A stretch of 5,276 nucleotides of DNA. Origin: SB15 sp964639245. GTDB lineage: Bacteria; Chloroflexota; Anaerolineae; Aggregatilineales; J027. The notes under the pieces were generated by a model. It was not told the DNA's origin, made no database searches, and saw nothing but the letters and a program-made list of their open reading frames with translations. The DNA is taken from the NCBI GenBank assembly GCA_964639245.1, contig CAZXCU010000044.1, positions 1 through 5,276 on the forward strand, written 5' to 3'. Below are positions 1 through 5,276 of the stretch, in pieces. The position numbers were made by a program, and so were the translations under genes. How positions within the stretch are numbered: the stretch's first letter is position 1; each line of letters opens with the position of its first letter.

Positions 1-155
1 TTAAACCGTATCAATCCGAAGGAAATGCGACAAATGGTTGGGTGCTGCTGGATTATAGCACCATTGTCATTCACGCTTTCGGGCAATCCCAACGTGCTTA
101 TTATAAGCTGGAAGAATTGTGGAGCGCAGGCAAAACGCTGCTGCGGATGAAGTAG
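1..155 (+). CDS. rsfS: Ribosome silencing factor RsfS (iojap/DUF143 family), C-terminal fragment
   Basis: The reading frame enters at the left edge (first full codon at position 3) and ends at TAG 153-155, giving the last ~51 residues. The fragment shows the family's C-terminal signature: a G-W-V-L-L-D-Y strand, I-V-I-H-A-F, then R-A-Y-Y-K-L-E-E-L-W, matching the W-x-(L/V)-x-D-(Y/L) ... (V/I)-H ... R-x-x-Y-x-L-E-x-L-W pattern of RsfS. Known role of the family: it binds ribosomal protein uL14 on the 50S subunit and blocks subunit joining, lowering translation when nutrients are scarce. The tail after the last W (S-A-G-K-T-L-L-R-M-K) is slightly longer than in E. coli RsfS, which stops near that Trp. 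The start and most of the protein lie outside the window. It converges on ndk, with 32 bp between the stop codons. The assignment rests only on the C-terminal motif but the match is clear. Confidence 0.85.
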   Translation, partial: KPYQSEGNATNGWVLLDYSTIVIHAFGQSQRAYYKLEELWSAGKTLLRMK

Positions 156-177
156 GGGCGATATGTGAGTCGCCCCT
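154..177. terminator. Hairpin between the convergent rsfS and ndk genes
   Basis: AGGGGCGA (154-161) and TCGCCCCT (170-177) form a perfect 8-bp stem around an 8-nt loop, overlapping the rsfS stop codon and lying 10 bp beyond the ndk stop. No T-run follows on either strand, so this is not a textbook intrinsic terminator. Its place between two converging stop codons makes a bidirectional transcription end or an mRNA 3'-end stabiliser the likeliest role. Confidence 0.45.
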
Positions 178-187
178 GCGGGATGGA

Positions 188-637
188 TTATTCAAAAATC
201 CAAGGGTCGGTGTTGCGTGACCAGCTTAACAATTCTGCTTCGGTGAAAAAGTTGGCAACTTCCCGTTCGCCACTGGCGGGGCTGTCCGAACCATGAACGA
301 GGTTACGGCCTACATCCATCCCTAAGTCGCCACGAATCGTGCCTGCGGCGGCTTCATGTGGGCGGGTTGAGCCAATGGTGGTGCGGGCAGCCGCAATCGC
401 GTTTTTGCCTTCCAAAACCATCAACACCACCGGCGCAGAGGTAATATAGCTGACCAGCCCTTCAAAAAATGGCTTACCTTCGTGTTCGGCATAGTGTTTT
501 TTGGCGAGTTCTTCGGTGACATGGACTAATTTTAAACCGATAATACGTAAGCCGCGCTGTTCAAACCGCTTGATAATTTCCCCAATCAGACCGCGTTGTA
601 CTGCGTCTGGTTTCACAATGATGAGTGAGCGTTCCAA
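188..637 (-). CDS. ndk: Nucleoside diphosphate kinase
   Basis: Complete 149-aa protein, the usual length of bacterial NDK. The enzyme moves the gamma-phosphate from ATP to other (d)NDPs through a phosphohistidine intermediate, balancing cytoplasmic nucleotide pools. Visible signatures: N-terminal E-R-S-L-I-I-V-K-P-D-A-V (nucleotide-binding strand with Lys9), Arg85, the S-T-R-P-H-E-A-A-A-G-T-I-R-G-D segment (90-104), and the active site N-L-V-H-G-S-D-S with catalytic His115. The C-terminus D-P-W-I-F-E is also typical. The start codon is TTG (635-637); GGAGGA at 642-647, 4 nt upstream, supports it, and the next residues align with the normal NDK N-terminus, so no residues are missing. The gene lies downstream of the two repeat-protein genes on the same strand, but a terminator-like hairpin separates them, so it may have its own promoter. 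No key residue is missing. Confidence 0.97.
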   Translation of the reverse strand: MERSLIIVKPDAVQRGLIGEIIKRFEQRGLRIIGLKLVHVTEELAKKHYAEHEGKPFFEGLVSYITSAPVVLMVLEGKNAIAAARTTIGSTRPHEAAAGTIRGDLGMDVGRNLVHGSDSPASGEREVANFFTEAELLSWSRNTDPWIFE

Positions 638-641
638 AAAA

Positions 642-647
642 TCCTCC
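642..647 (-). promoter_or_regulatory. Shine-Dalgarno site of ndk, fixing a TTG start
   Basis: On the minus strand GGAGGA stands 4 nt before TTG 635-637. There is no in-frame ATG near the conserved N-terminal E-R-S-L-I-I-V-K-P-D, so this strong site decides the rare TTG start. Confidence 0.8.
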
Positions 648-658
648 GTTTACACAAC

Positions 659-679
659 AAGCGGGCTTGTCGCCCGCTT
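659..679 (-). terminator. Probable intrinsic terminator of the repeat-protein operon
   Basis: Read on the minus strand, AAGCGGGC (679-672) and GCCCGCTT (666-659) form a perfect 8-bp, GC-rich stem with a 5-nt loop, followed by TTGTTGTGT. It sits 22 bp after the stop codon of the TPR repeat protein and 11 bp before the ndk ribosome binding site. The T-tract is imperfect, so termination may be partial. If the TATAAT at 694-699 is used as a promoter, the hairpin would instead lie in the ndk leader. Confidence 0.6.
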
Positions 680-693
680 AAAAATTCGCTCAG

Positions 694-699
694 ATTATA
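694..699 (-). promoter_or_regulatory. Candidate -10 box for ndk
   Basis: A perfect TATAAT on the minus strand, just after the stop codon of the upstream gene. No good -35 stands at 16-18 bp: the best nearby match, TTGAAT at 711-716, is only 11 bp away, and there is no TGn extension. Transcription from here would start near 687 and place the 659-679 hairpin in the leader. Single-hexamer evidence only. Confidence 0.25.
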
Positions 700-701
700 A
701 C

Positions 702-3700
702 CTAAAGGTTATTCAATGCGCCACGATAAGCGTCCAGCGCTTCTTGGAGATACCCTTCGCGCATGAAGACATCGCCTAATAAACGCCGCGCTACCGGGTG
801 CTGCTGGGCAATTGTGACCAGATCCGTTTTGACTTTCTCGACTTCGCCCAGATTTTCGACCAGCGTTTGATATTGATTCAGGCTGGCGTTGACATCCCCG
901 GTTTGATTCAAGGCGCGTGCCAGATTCAAGCGGGCGCTGTGATCATCGGGGTTGTTGTCCAAGGCCGCACGATAGGCCGCAAATTCTGCCAATTCAGGCA
1001 CCGAGGCCGGTGGATGGGCAGGCGGAATGGGTTGGGGCGCAACGGCGACACGCTGGCGTATCTGTGGTTGTGTGGGCGGCGGCGGTGGCACAATCGGCGG
1101 GGCAGGTTTGGGTGGGACAGGGCGTACTACTGCCGGGGCTGGTGGTTGTACCGCAGGATTTGGTTGCGGTTGGGGGGTGGGTGGGCGCTGCGGTGCGACA
1201 GGTTGCGCTGCCCACGCAGGCAAATTACCAACGCGCGCTTGGGCAAGGCGTTCATTTTCTGTACTGGGTAGAGAAGCGGCAGCAACAGGCATTTGCCCCA
1301 CCACTGGAGTCGGAATTTCTTCAGTGAGTGGCGGGAGTATTCCGGTATCCGTGGAACGCAAGCTGTGGGCATCCATTGTCCACTTAGCAATGTCATATTC
1401 ATCGTCCTCGGCCCCGCTTTGCGCCATCGGCTTGAGCCAATCCGGTAAATCATCCGGGATGTCAGACTCGGCGGGTTCGGTTTCACCCACCAATGTTGAT
1501 AACCAATCTGGCACTGGGTCGGTGGGTTCTTGTACCGGAATTTCTTGCACGGGTTCAAGCACGAAGTCCGCAGTTTCTAGTTGTGGCTCGAAGCTGTCGG
1601 CATCTTCAGCCTGTTTAATGGCTTCTTCAATCCACTGGGTTTGTTCATCCAACCTGCCAGAAACAAGCAGGTCGTGTTCTTCGTCTAAGGCTTCTGCCCA
1701 TTCATCACCGGATGGGTCATATTCGTCGAGTTGAATCATGCTTTCCGCAGATTCAGCCCGTTCTTCGGTGATGAAAGATCCCCCTTCAAATTCTTGAGGG
1801 GTTTCTAACCATTCTGGCACATCTTCGGGCGCGGGTGGGGTGATGATTTCATCAATAAAAGCAAGGCTTTCTGGTTCGTCATCCACCACTGTGGCGTTTT
1901 GCAGCCAGGGAGGAAGTTCCGAACTGAGCGCAGGTTCTAAATCTTCGGCTTCAGTCAGAAAATCGGTTTCATTTTCGCCTGCTTCTCGCGCCCCCACCAG
2001 TTGCATGGCTTGACGCTGCAACCATGCCAACTCTTGTACTGGGGTCAGTGTGCCAGCAATTTGCCTCTGGGCAATTTCTTCGTCCGAAAGCCCTTCAATG
2101 CTGTCCAGAACTTCTTCTGGTGTATGGGTCGGTGGGATGGCTTCAGGCTCTCCAACCGGTGCGGCGGTCATAGCCTCCATACTGTCAATATCGAAACCGG
2201 GCAGCGCTGCTTCGTCGGTCATAATATCGTCTAAAAAGTTGGCAATATCGGCATTGGCATCATTTGCCATCGCGTCCAACCAACTCATGTCAGCAGACGA
2301 TTCCGCTTCATTCAGCCAATCTGCCTCAATATCGTTAGCAGAGAGTTCGGATGACCCGTAAGCTGCGGTATCAAAAACAGGCTGTTCGGGTAAAGAGGGG
2401 GGGGCAGGTTGTTCAGCAGGGGGTTGATGACGGCTGCGGATGGTTTCCGATGGTGTGTAACCCGGTTCATCAATGACGACTGAATTGGGGTCAATTTCGG
2501 CAATTTCAATACCACTGTGTTCGGTGGTAAAGCCTTCCGTCGCCCCCTGACGCGCCGCTAGTGCTTCTAACCATGCTAGCGGGTCAACCCCGTCTGGCAG
2601 GTTGAAGTCACTACTCAGTGCGGCCTGAGGTTGTTCTTCATACTGCTGATATTGGGATGGATCATCTTGTTGATATTGGGCCGGGTCATACTGCTGGTAC
2701 TGCGACGCGTCGTATTGCTGATATTGAGCCGGGTCATACTGCTGGTACTGCGACGCATCATATTGCTGATATTGAGCCGGGTCATACTGCTGGTACTGCG
2801 ACGCGTCATATTGCTGATATTGAGCCGGGTCATACTGCTGGTACTGCGACGCGTCATATTGCTGATATTGAGCCGGGTCATACTGCTGGTACTCTGAGGC
2901 ATCATATTGCTGATATTGGGCCGGGTCGTACTGCTGATACTGCGACGCATCATCCTGTTGTAATACATCTTCCGGCGGGCTTGATAAATCCTCTAACCAT
3001 GCCAAAGGGTCAGCCGCAGGCTGTTCGGGCAAGGAGGGTGGTTCGGGTGGCGCAGCAGGCTGTTCAGCAGGGGGTTGATGACGGCTGCGAATCACTTCGG
3101 ACGGTGTATAACCCGGTTCATCAATAACGACTGAATTGGGGTCAATTTCGGCAATTTCAATGCCGCTGTGTTCGGTAGTAAAACCTTCGGTGGCCCCTTG
3201 ACGCGCCGCCAGTGCTTCTAGCCATGCCAACGGGTCAACCCCATCCGGCAACCCACCACTAAAATCCATGCCAGCAGCAACTGGGGCGGGCGATTCATAG
3301 GCACTCGGTGCTTGATACACAGGTTGTTCGGGCAGGGATGGCGGTTCGGGTGGCGCAGCAGGCTGTTCAGCAGGGGGCTGATGACGGCTACGAATCACCT
3401 CGGATGGGGTATACCCCGGTTCATCAATGACGACTGAATTGGGGTCAATTTCCGCCACTTCAATGCTACTGTGTTCAGTGGTGAAGCCTTCCGTCGCTCC
3501 TTGACGCGCCGCCAGCGCTTCTAACCATGCCAGCGGGTCAACCCCATCCGGCAACCCAAATCCCATGGAGGGAGCCTCAGGCGGTGCTTCTTGATAGGCC
3601 GGGGGTTCAGGTGGCGCAGCAGGAGGCTGATGACGGCTGCGAATCACCTCGGACGGCGTATACCCCGGTTCATCAATGACGACTGAATTGGGGTCAATTT

Positions 3701-3848
3701 CCGCTACTTCGACATTATGGTCTGTCGTGAAGCCTTCGGTAGCGCCCTGACGTACAGCCAGACTTTCTAGCCACGCCATCGGGTCAATACCACCTAAGGG
3801 ATCATTGTCTTCTGGTCTTTCGGCATTCAGGTTATCAAAGTCGGGCAT
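702..3848 (-). CDS. Large multi-repeat, mostly disordered scaffold-like protein with C-terminal TPR segment
   Basis: About 1048 aa, not matched to any named gene. Layout from ATG 3846-3848: residues 21-76, 103-159, 204-260 and 421-477 are four near-identical modules starting D-P-(M/L)-A-W-L-E and ending R-S-R-H-Q-P-P; 280-288 is a truncated fifth; 300-403 is a Tyr/Gln octapeptide array; ~505-815 is acidic with scattered W-L motifs (D-W-L-N, S-W-L-D, P-W-L-Q, P-E-W-L, P-D-W-L twice); ~879-951 is proline-rich; 951-1048 looks like TPR helices (N-L-A-R-A-L-N-Q-T-G-D, then L-L-G-D-V-F-M-R-E-G-Y-L-Q-E-A-L-D-A-Y). No signal peptide or membrane segment is visible, so it is probably cytoplasmic. The frame also extends to GTG 3858-3860, but GGAG (3860-3863) lies 11 nt before the ATG and overlaps the GTG, so ATG is preferred. 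It follows the other repeat gene by 36 bp (24 from the GTG). TPRs bind proteins; a scaffolding role is inference. The coding call is firm, the function unknown. Confidence 0.9.
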   Translation of the reverse strand: MPDFDNLNAERPEDNDPLGGIDPMAWLESLAVRQGATEGFTTDHNVEVAEIDPNSVVIDEPGYTPSEVIRSRHQPPAAPPEPPAYQEAPPEAPSMGFGLPDGVDPLAWLEALAARQGATEGFTTEHSSIEVAEIDPNSVVIDEPGYTPSEVIRSRHQPPAEQPAAPPEPPSLPEQPVYQAPSAYESPAPVAAGMDFSGGLPDGVDPLAWLEALAARQGATEGFTTEHSGIEIAEIDPNSVVIDEPGYTPSEVIRSRHQPPAEQPAAPPEPPSLPEQPAADPLAWLEDLSSPPEDVLQQDDASQYQQYDPAQYQQYDASEYQQYDPAQYQQYDASQYQQYDPAQYQQYDASQYQQYDPAQYQQYDASQYQQYDPAQYQQYDASQYQQYDPAQYQQDDPSQYQQYEEQPQAALSSDFNLPDGVDPLAWLEALAARQGATEGFTTEHSGIEIAEIDPNSVVIDEPGYTPSETIRSRHQPPAEQPAPPSLPEQPVFDTAAYGSSELSANDIEADWLNEAESSADMSWLDAMANDANADIANFLDDIMTDEAALPGFDIDSMEAMTAAPVGEPEAIPPTHTPEEVLDSIEGLSDEEIAQRQIAGTLTPVQELAWLQRQAMQLVGAREAGENETDFLTEAEDLEPALSSELPPWLQNATVVDDEPESLAFIDEIITPPAPEDVPEWLETPQEFEGGSFITEERAESAESMIQLDEYDPSGDEWAEALDEEHDLLVSGRLDEQTQWIEEAIKQAEDADSFEPQLETADFVLEPVQEIPVQEPTDPVPDWLSTLVGETEPAESDIPDDLPDWLKPMAQSGAEDDEYDIAKWTMDAHSLRSTDTGILPPLTEEIPTPVVGQMPVAAASLPSTENERLAQARVGNLPAWAAQPVAPQRPPTPQPQPNPAVQPPAPAVVRPVPPKPAPPIVPPPPPTQPQIRQRVAVAPQPIPPAHPPASVPELAEFAAYRAALDNNPDDHSARLNLARALNQTGDVNASLNQYQTLVENLGEVEKVKTDLVTIAQQHPVARRLLGDVFMREGYLQEALDAYRGALNNL
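705..998 (-). other. TPR-like C-terminal domain
   Basis: The last ~98 residues of the repeat protein are the only part that looks stably folded. Two TPR-like helix pairs can be read: one from F-A-A-Y-R-A-A-L-D-N-N-P through A-R-L-N-L-A-R-A-L-N-Q-T-G to N-Q-Y-Q-T-L-V, the other from A-R-R-L-L-G-D-V-F to Q-E-A-L-D-A-Y. Residues follow the TPR spacing (G-D or E-G turn, then A-L/Y). A degenerate unit may lie between them. TPR domains bind peptide ligands; the partner is unknown. Confidence 0.7.
995..1213 (-). other. Proline-rich linker before the TPR domain
   Basis: About 73 residues dominated by P, Q, V and A, including a run of five prolines and repeated P-x-P, joining the acidic W-L motif region to the TPR segment. 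It is expected to be an extended, flexible spacer. The T/G-rich plus strand here gives spurious glycine-rich frames. Confidence 0.75.
2418..2588 (-). repeat. 57-aa module, copy 4
   Basis: 171 bp encoding V-D-P-L-A-W-L-E-A-L to R-S-R-H-Q-P-P. It is identical to copy 3 in protein except Thr for Val in the P-S-E-(V/T)-I-R segment, while several codons differ at third positions. It is separated from copies 1-3 by the octapeptide array. Confidence 0.95.
2640..2951 (-). repeat. Tyr/Gln octapeptide tandem array, 13 units (24-bp unit, 48-bp higher-order unit)
   Basis: Thirteen contiguous 8-residue units, mostly alternating D-A-S-Q-Y-Q-Q-Y and D-P-A-Q-Y-Q-Q-Y, with DASE in unit 3, a final D in unit 12 and DPSQ in unit 13. 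Across 104 residues there are 25 Tyr and 38 Gln. At DNA level the alternation gives a nearly exact 48-bp period, which points to recent expansion. The composition resembles prion-like low-complexity domains; no enzymatic role is expected. The copy number may be wrong if the assembly used short reads. Confidence 0.95.
2985..3011 (-). repeat. Truncated fifth module (W-L start only)
   Basis: Encodes D-P-L-A-W-L-E-D-L, the opening of the 57-aa module, directly after the same Pro-rich linker (P-P-E-P-P-S-L-P-E-Q-P) that follows copies 2 and 3. The rest of the module is absent; a short S-S-P-P-E-D-V-L-Q-Q-D stretch leads into the octapeptide array, which occupies the place of the lost remainder. 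Confidence 0.8.
3069..3239 (-). repeat. 57-aa module, copy 3
   Basis: 171 bp encoding V-D-P-L-A-W-L-E-A-L ... E-H-S-G-I-E-I-A-E ... R-S-R-H-Q-P-P. Closest to copy 4, sharing S-G-I-E-I where copy 2 has S-S-I-E-V. Preceded by G-L-P-D-G and followed by a Pro-rich linker. Confidence 0.95.
3372..3542 (-). repeat. 57-aa module, copy 2
   Basis: 171 bp, same limits as copy 3, with S-S-I-E-V-A-E in the variable centre. Preceded by G-L-P-D-G as in copies 3 and 4, and followed by a linker carrying extra Tyr/Ala/Pro residues. Confidence 0.95.
3621..3788 (-). repeat. 56-aa module, copy 1 (most divergent)
   Basis: 168 bp near the N-terminus, encoding I-D-P-M-A-W-L-E-S-L-A-V ... T-D-H-N-V-E-V-A-E ... R-S-R-H-Q-P-P. 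One residue shorter than the other copies in the centre and with five or six substitutions, yet the stretch from A-E-I-D-P-N-S to R-H-Q-P-P is unchanged. It may be closest to the ancestral unit. Confidence 0.93.
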
Positions 3849-3859
3849 TCCGTCACCCA

Positions 3860-3863
3860 CTCC
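3860..3863 (-). promoter_or_regulatory. Ribosome binding site deciding the start of the large repeat gene
   Basis: GGAG on the minus strand, 11 nt before ATG 3846-3848. Its last base is the first base of the upstream GTG (3858-3860), so it cannot serve that codon. This favours the ATG, but the spacing is long and the GTG start, adding four residues, cannot be excluded. Confidence 0.45.
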
Positions 3864-3884
3864 GCTTTATAAGAATAAACACTG

Positions 3885-5276
3885 TTATTTTTTACCACCA
3901 CGCATCCATCGGGGGCGGAAAAACGATTGACTGCTTGTTGACGATTTGCCACGCATCCACGCGGGCGGCTGCTCAAACTCGAAGTTAAAGCTAAAGTCTA
4001 GTGGCGTATCTTCGTCGTCGTCTTCAACCAGCAAATTTTCATTATTATCAGGCAAAGCAGGCACTTGTGCAACCACAGGTCGTAATGCTCCGATTTGCGC
4101 TGCGCCGGGATCTACGAAATCTGCTAAAAACGCATTGAGTTCAGTGGTATGTTCTTCAACGGATTCTTCTTCATCGGTAAAAGCCGACATCCAACTTGGT
4201 AATTTCGCAGGAGCAGATGAGAAACCTTCTTCCGCTACCACTTTAGCAGAGGGAGATTCATCTTCGGCTTCAGTCAACCAATCGGGAATATCTCCTGTAG
4301 CGATGGTATCTTCCTCGAAAACGGCAGCGGCTACCTGCACCGACTTAGCTTCTGCCCATGTATCCTCAGAGGCGGATTCGGGTTCTTCGGTGAGCCAGTC
4401 AAGATCACTTTCAACCGATGCGTTTGCCTCTTTGGATTCGGGTTGTTGCAGCCAATCGGGGACATCCGCAGATGGGGTAGCCTCTTCGCTGGTTGATGAC
4501 ATCCAATCGAGTTCAGATTCATCCTCTTCCAGTTCATTTAACCAATCCGCCTCGGCAGCCTCCTCAGATTCATCTTCCCCAGTAGCCGTTTCTGTCTCAT
4601 TTTCATCAGAAAGCCAGTTGGGGACAGCTTGGGTAGGCGGTTCAGGCTGGGCTTCGTCGGAGGGGGCCGTTAGCCAACCCATTTCCGCGTCCGCGTCGGA
4701 TTCGGACTCTGTTTCGCCCGTGCTGGTAAGCCAATCCGTGCCTGATTCGGAGTCGTCGCTGGTGGCCCCACCTAACCAATCGGGAGTTGTGCTGGTTTCT
4801 AAGGCTGATTCGCTCTCAACATCCGTAGCTGCATCGGATAGCCAATCCATTTCTGCGTCGGATTCGGATTCGCTATCGCCCATGCTGGTCAACCAATCCG
4901 CGCCTGATTCGGAGTCGTCGCTGGTGGCACCGCTTAACCAATCGGGGGTAGCACTTGCTTCTACCACCGCTGCGGATTCAACCTCTGCATCGGCATCGGA
5001 CAGCCAATTCATTTCCGCGTCGGATTCGGATTCGCTATCGCCCATGCTGGTCAACCAATCCGCGCCTGATTNNNNNNNNNNNNNNNNNNNNNNNNNNNNN
5101 NNNNNNNNNNNNNNNNNNNNNNNNNNNNNNNNNNNNNNNNNNNNNNNNNNNNNNNNNNNNNNNNNNNNNNNCTTGCTTCTACCACCGCTGCGGATTCAAC
5201 CTCTGCATCGGCATCGGACAGCCAATCCATTTCCGCGTCGGATTCGCTATCGCCCATGCTGGTCAGCCAATCCGCG
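3885..5276 (-). CDS. Acidic tandem-repeat protein with many D/P-x-W-L motifs, 5' partial and interrupted by an assembly gap
   Basis: Unrecognised gene, open from the right edge to TAA 3885-3887; its start is outside the window. Left of the gap it gives ~395 residues very rich in S, E and D, with 17 tryptophans each in a short motif: D-W-L-T-S, M-(N/D)-W-L-S-D, P-D-W-L and, near the end, W-M forms. Two more motifs lie right of the gap. The first part is a 54-aa tandem repeat; the motifs then become irregular (P-N-W-L-S, L-D-W-M-S, P-D-W-L-Q). The C-terminal third has a less acidic segment (L-N-A-F-L-A-D-F-V-D-P-G-A-A-Q-I-G-A-L-R-P), then D-F-S-F-N-F-E-F, and a basic tail with P-A-W-M-R-G, P-R-W-M-R-G and G-G-K-K. 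No membrane segment is visible. It lies just upstream of the large repeat gene on the same strand with no terminator between, and shares its W-L motif, so a common operon and related role are likely. The 100 Ns shift the frame; this is an assembly artefact, not a frameshift. Confidence 0.85.
4722..5276 (-). repeat. 162-bp (54-aa) tandem repeat
   Basis: Units run 5045-4884 and 4883-4722, each exactly 162 bp, starting at the M of T-S-M-G-D. A degenerate third partial unit (T-G-E-T-E-S-E-S-D) follows from 4721 to about 4650, and another begins right of the gap, where it is 6 bp shorter (S-E-S-D for S-E-S-E-S-D). Each unit carries three W-L motifs: M-x-W-L-S-D, P-D-W-L-(S/G)-G and D-W-L-T-S. More copies may lie inside the gap and beyond the right edge. 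Confidence 0.92.
5072..5171. other. Assembly gap of exactly 100 N inside the tandem repeat
   Basis: Exactly 100 Ns, a common placeholder for a gap of unknown length. Both flanks belong to the 162-bp repeat. The left flank stops within S-G-A-D-W-L and the right flank resumes in V-V-E-A-S. The adjacent intact copy has 44 bp between the same two points, and 44 bp also restores the reading frame across the gap. Confidence 0.95.

Noticed and set aside
501..779. Plus-strand open frame across the ndk start and the intergenic region
   Set aside because: It overlaps the conserved NDK N-terminus, its ribosome binding site and the hairpin, and its translation shows no family features.
1027..1734. Plus-strand Gly/Ser-rich open frame
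   Set aside because: It is the complement of the proline-rich linker and acidic region of the minus-strand gene; Gly-rich runs are what reverse-read proline codons produce, and it has no recognisable domain.
2640..2951. CRISPR array
   Set aside because: The repeat units are contiguous with no unique spacers, remain in frame inside a protein gene, and have no cas genes nearby.
2618..3127. Long open plus-strand frames over the octapeptide array, one giving a hydrophobic Leu/Ile/Val repeat
   Set aside because: They are antisense to the 24-bp repeat, whose periodicity (a multiple of 3) keeps all frames open. The minus-strand frame continues on both sides into conserved modules and a TPR domain; the plus-strand frames have no such context.
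5051..5257. A separate short gene or a frameshift at the right edge
   Set aside because: The apparent frame break comes from the placeholder gap of 100 Ns; a 44-bp fill predicted from the adjacent repeat unit puts both sides in one frame, and the repeat continues to the window edge.
4722..5276. Ser-Asp repeat surface adhesin (Sdr-like)
   Set aside because: The S/E/D richness is only superficially similar: the repeat is built around W-L motifs, and the visible C-terminus has no LPxTG signal or membrane anchor. The N-terminus is not visible, so secretion cannot be fully excluded.

Overview
The window holds two ordinary housekeeping genes at its left end and, over the remaining ~4.6 kb, two neighbouring minus-strand genes for large, acidic, highly repetitive and mostly disordered proteins. 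The organism is probably a member of Chloroflexota. This is a low-confidence inference from recollection that acidic proteins with repeated P/D-x-W-L motifs and a short C-terminal TPR block occur there. No RNA gene, insertion sequence, prophage gene or CRISPR array is visible.

Layout, left to right. Positions 1-155 (+) are the 3' end of a ribosome silencing factor gene (rsfS/iojap family), converging on ndk (188-637, -), a complete nucleoside diphosphate kinase with a TTG start and a good ribosome binding site. A short hairpin lies between the two stop codons. Positions 638-701 carry a GC-rich hairpin followed by a T-rich stretch on the minus strand, and a TATAAT hexamer that could belong to an ndk promoter. 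Positions 702-3848 (-) encode a ~1048-aa scaffold-like protein: four copies of a ~57-aa module, a 13-unit Tyr/Gln octapeptide array, an acidic region with W-L motifs, a proline-rich linker and a C-terminal TPR segment. Positions 3885-5276 (-) hold the 3' part of a second acidic protein with at least 19 tryptophan motifs (mostly D/P-x-W-L). It contains a 162-bp tandem repeat interrupted by 100 Ns and runs off the right edge.

The two repeat genes are 24-36 bp apart on the same strand with no terminator between them, so they are probably one transcription unit (right gene first), ending at the hairpin before ndk. Their shared W-L motifs suggest that both proteins bind a common partner through many weak sites; this is inference. 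The most unusual points are the Tyr/Gln octapeptide array, the motif shared by both proteins, and the assembly gap, whose N count breaks the frame but which is restored exactly by the 44 bp predicted from the adjacent repeat copy.
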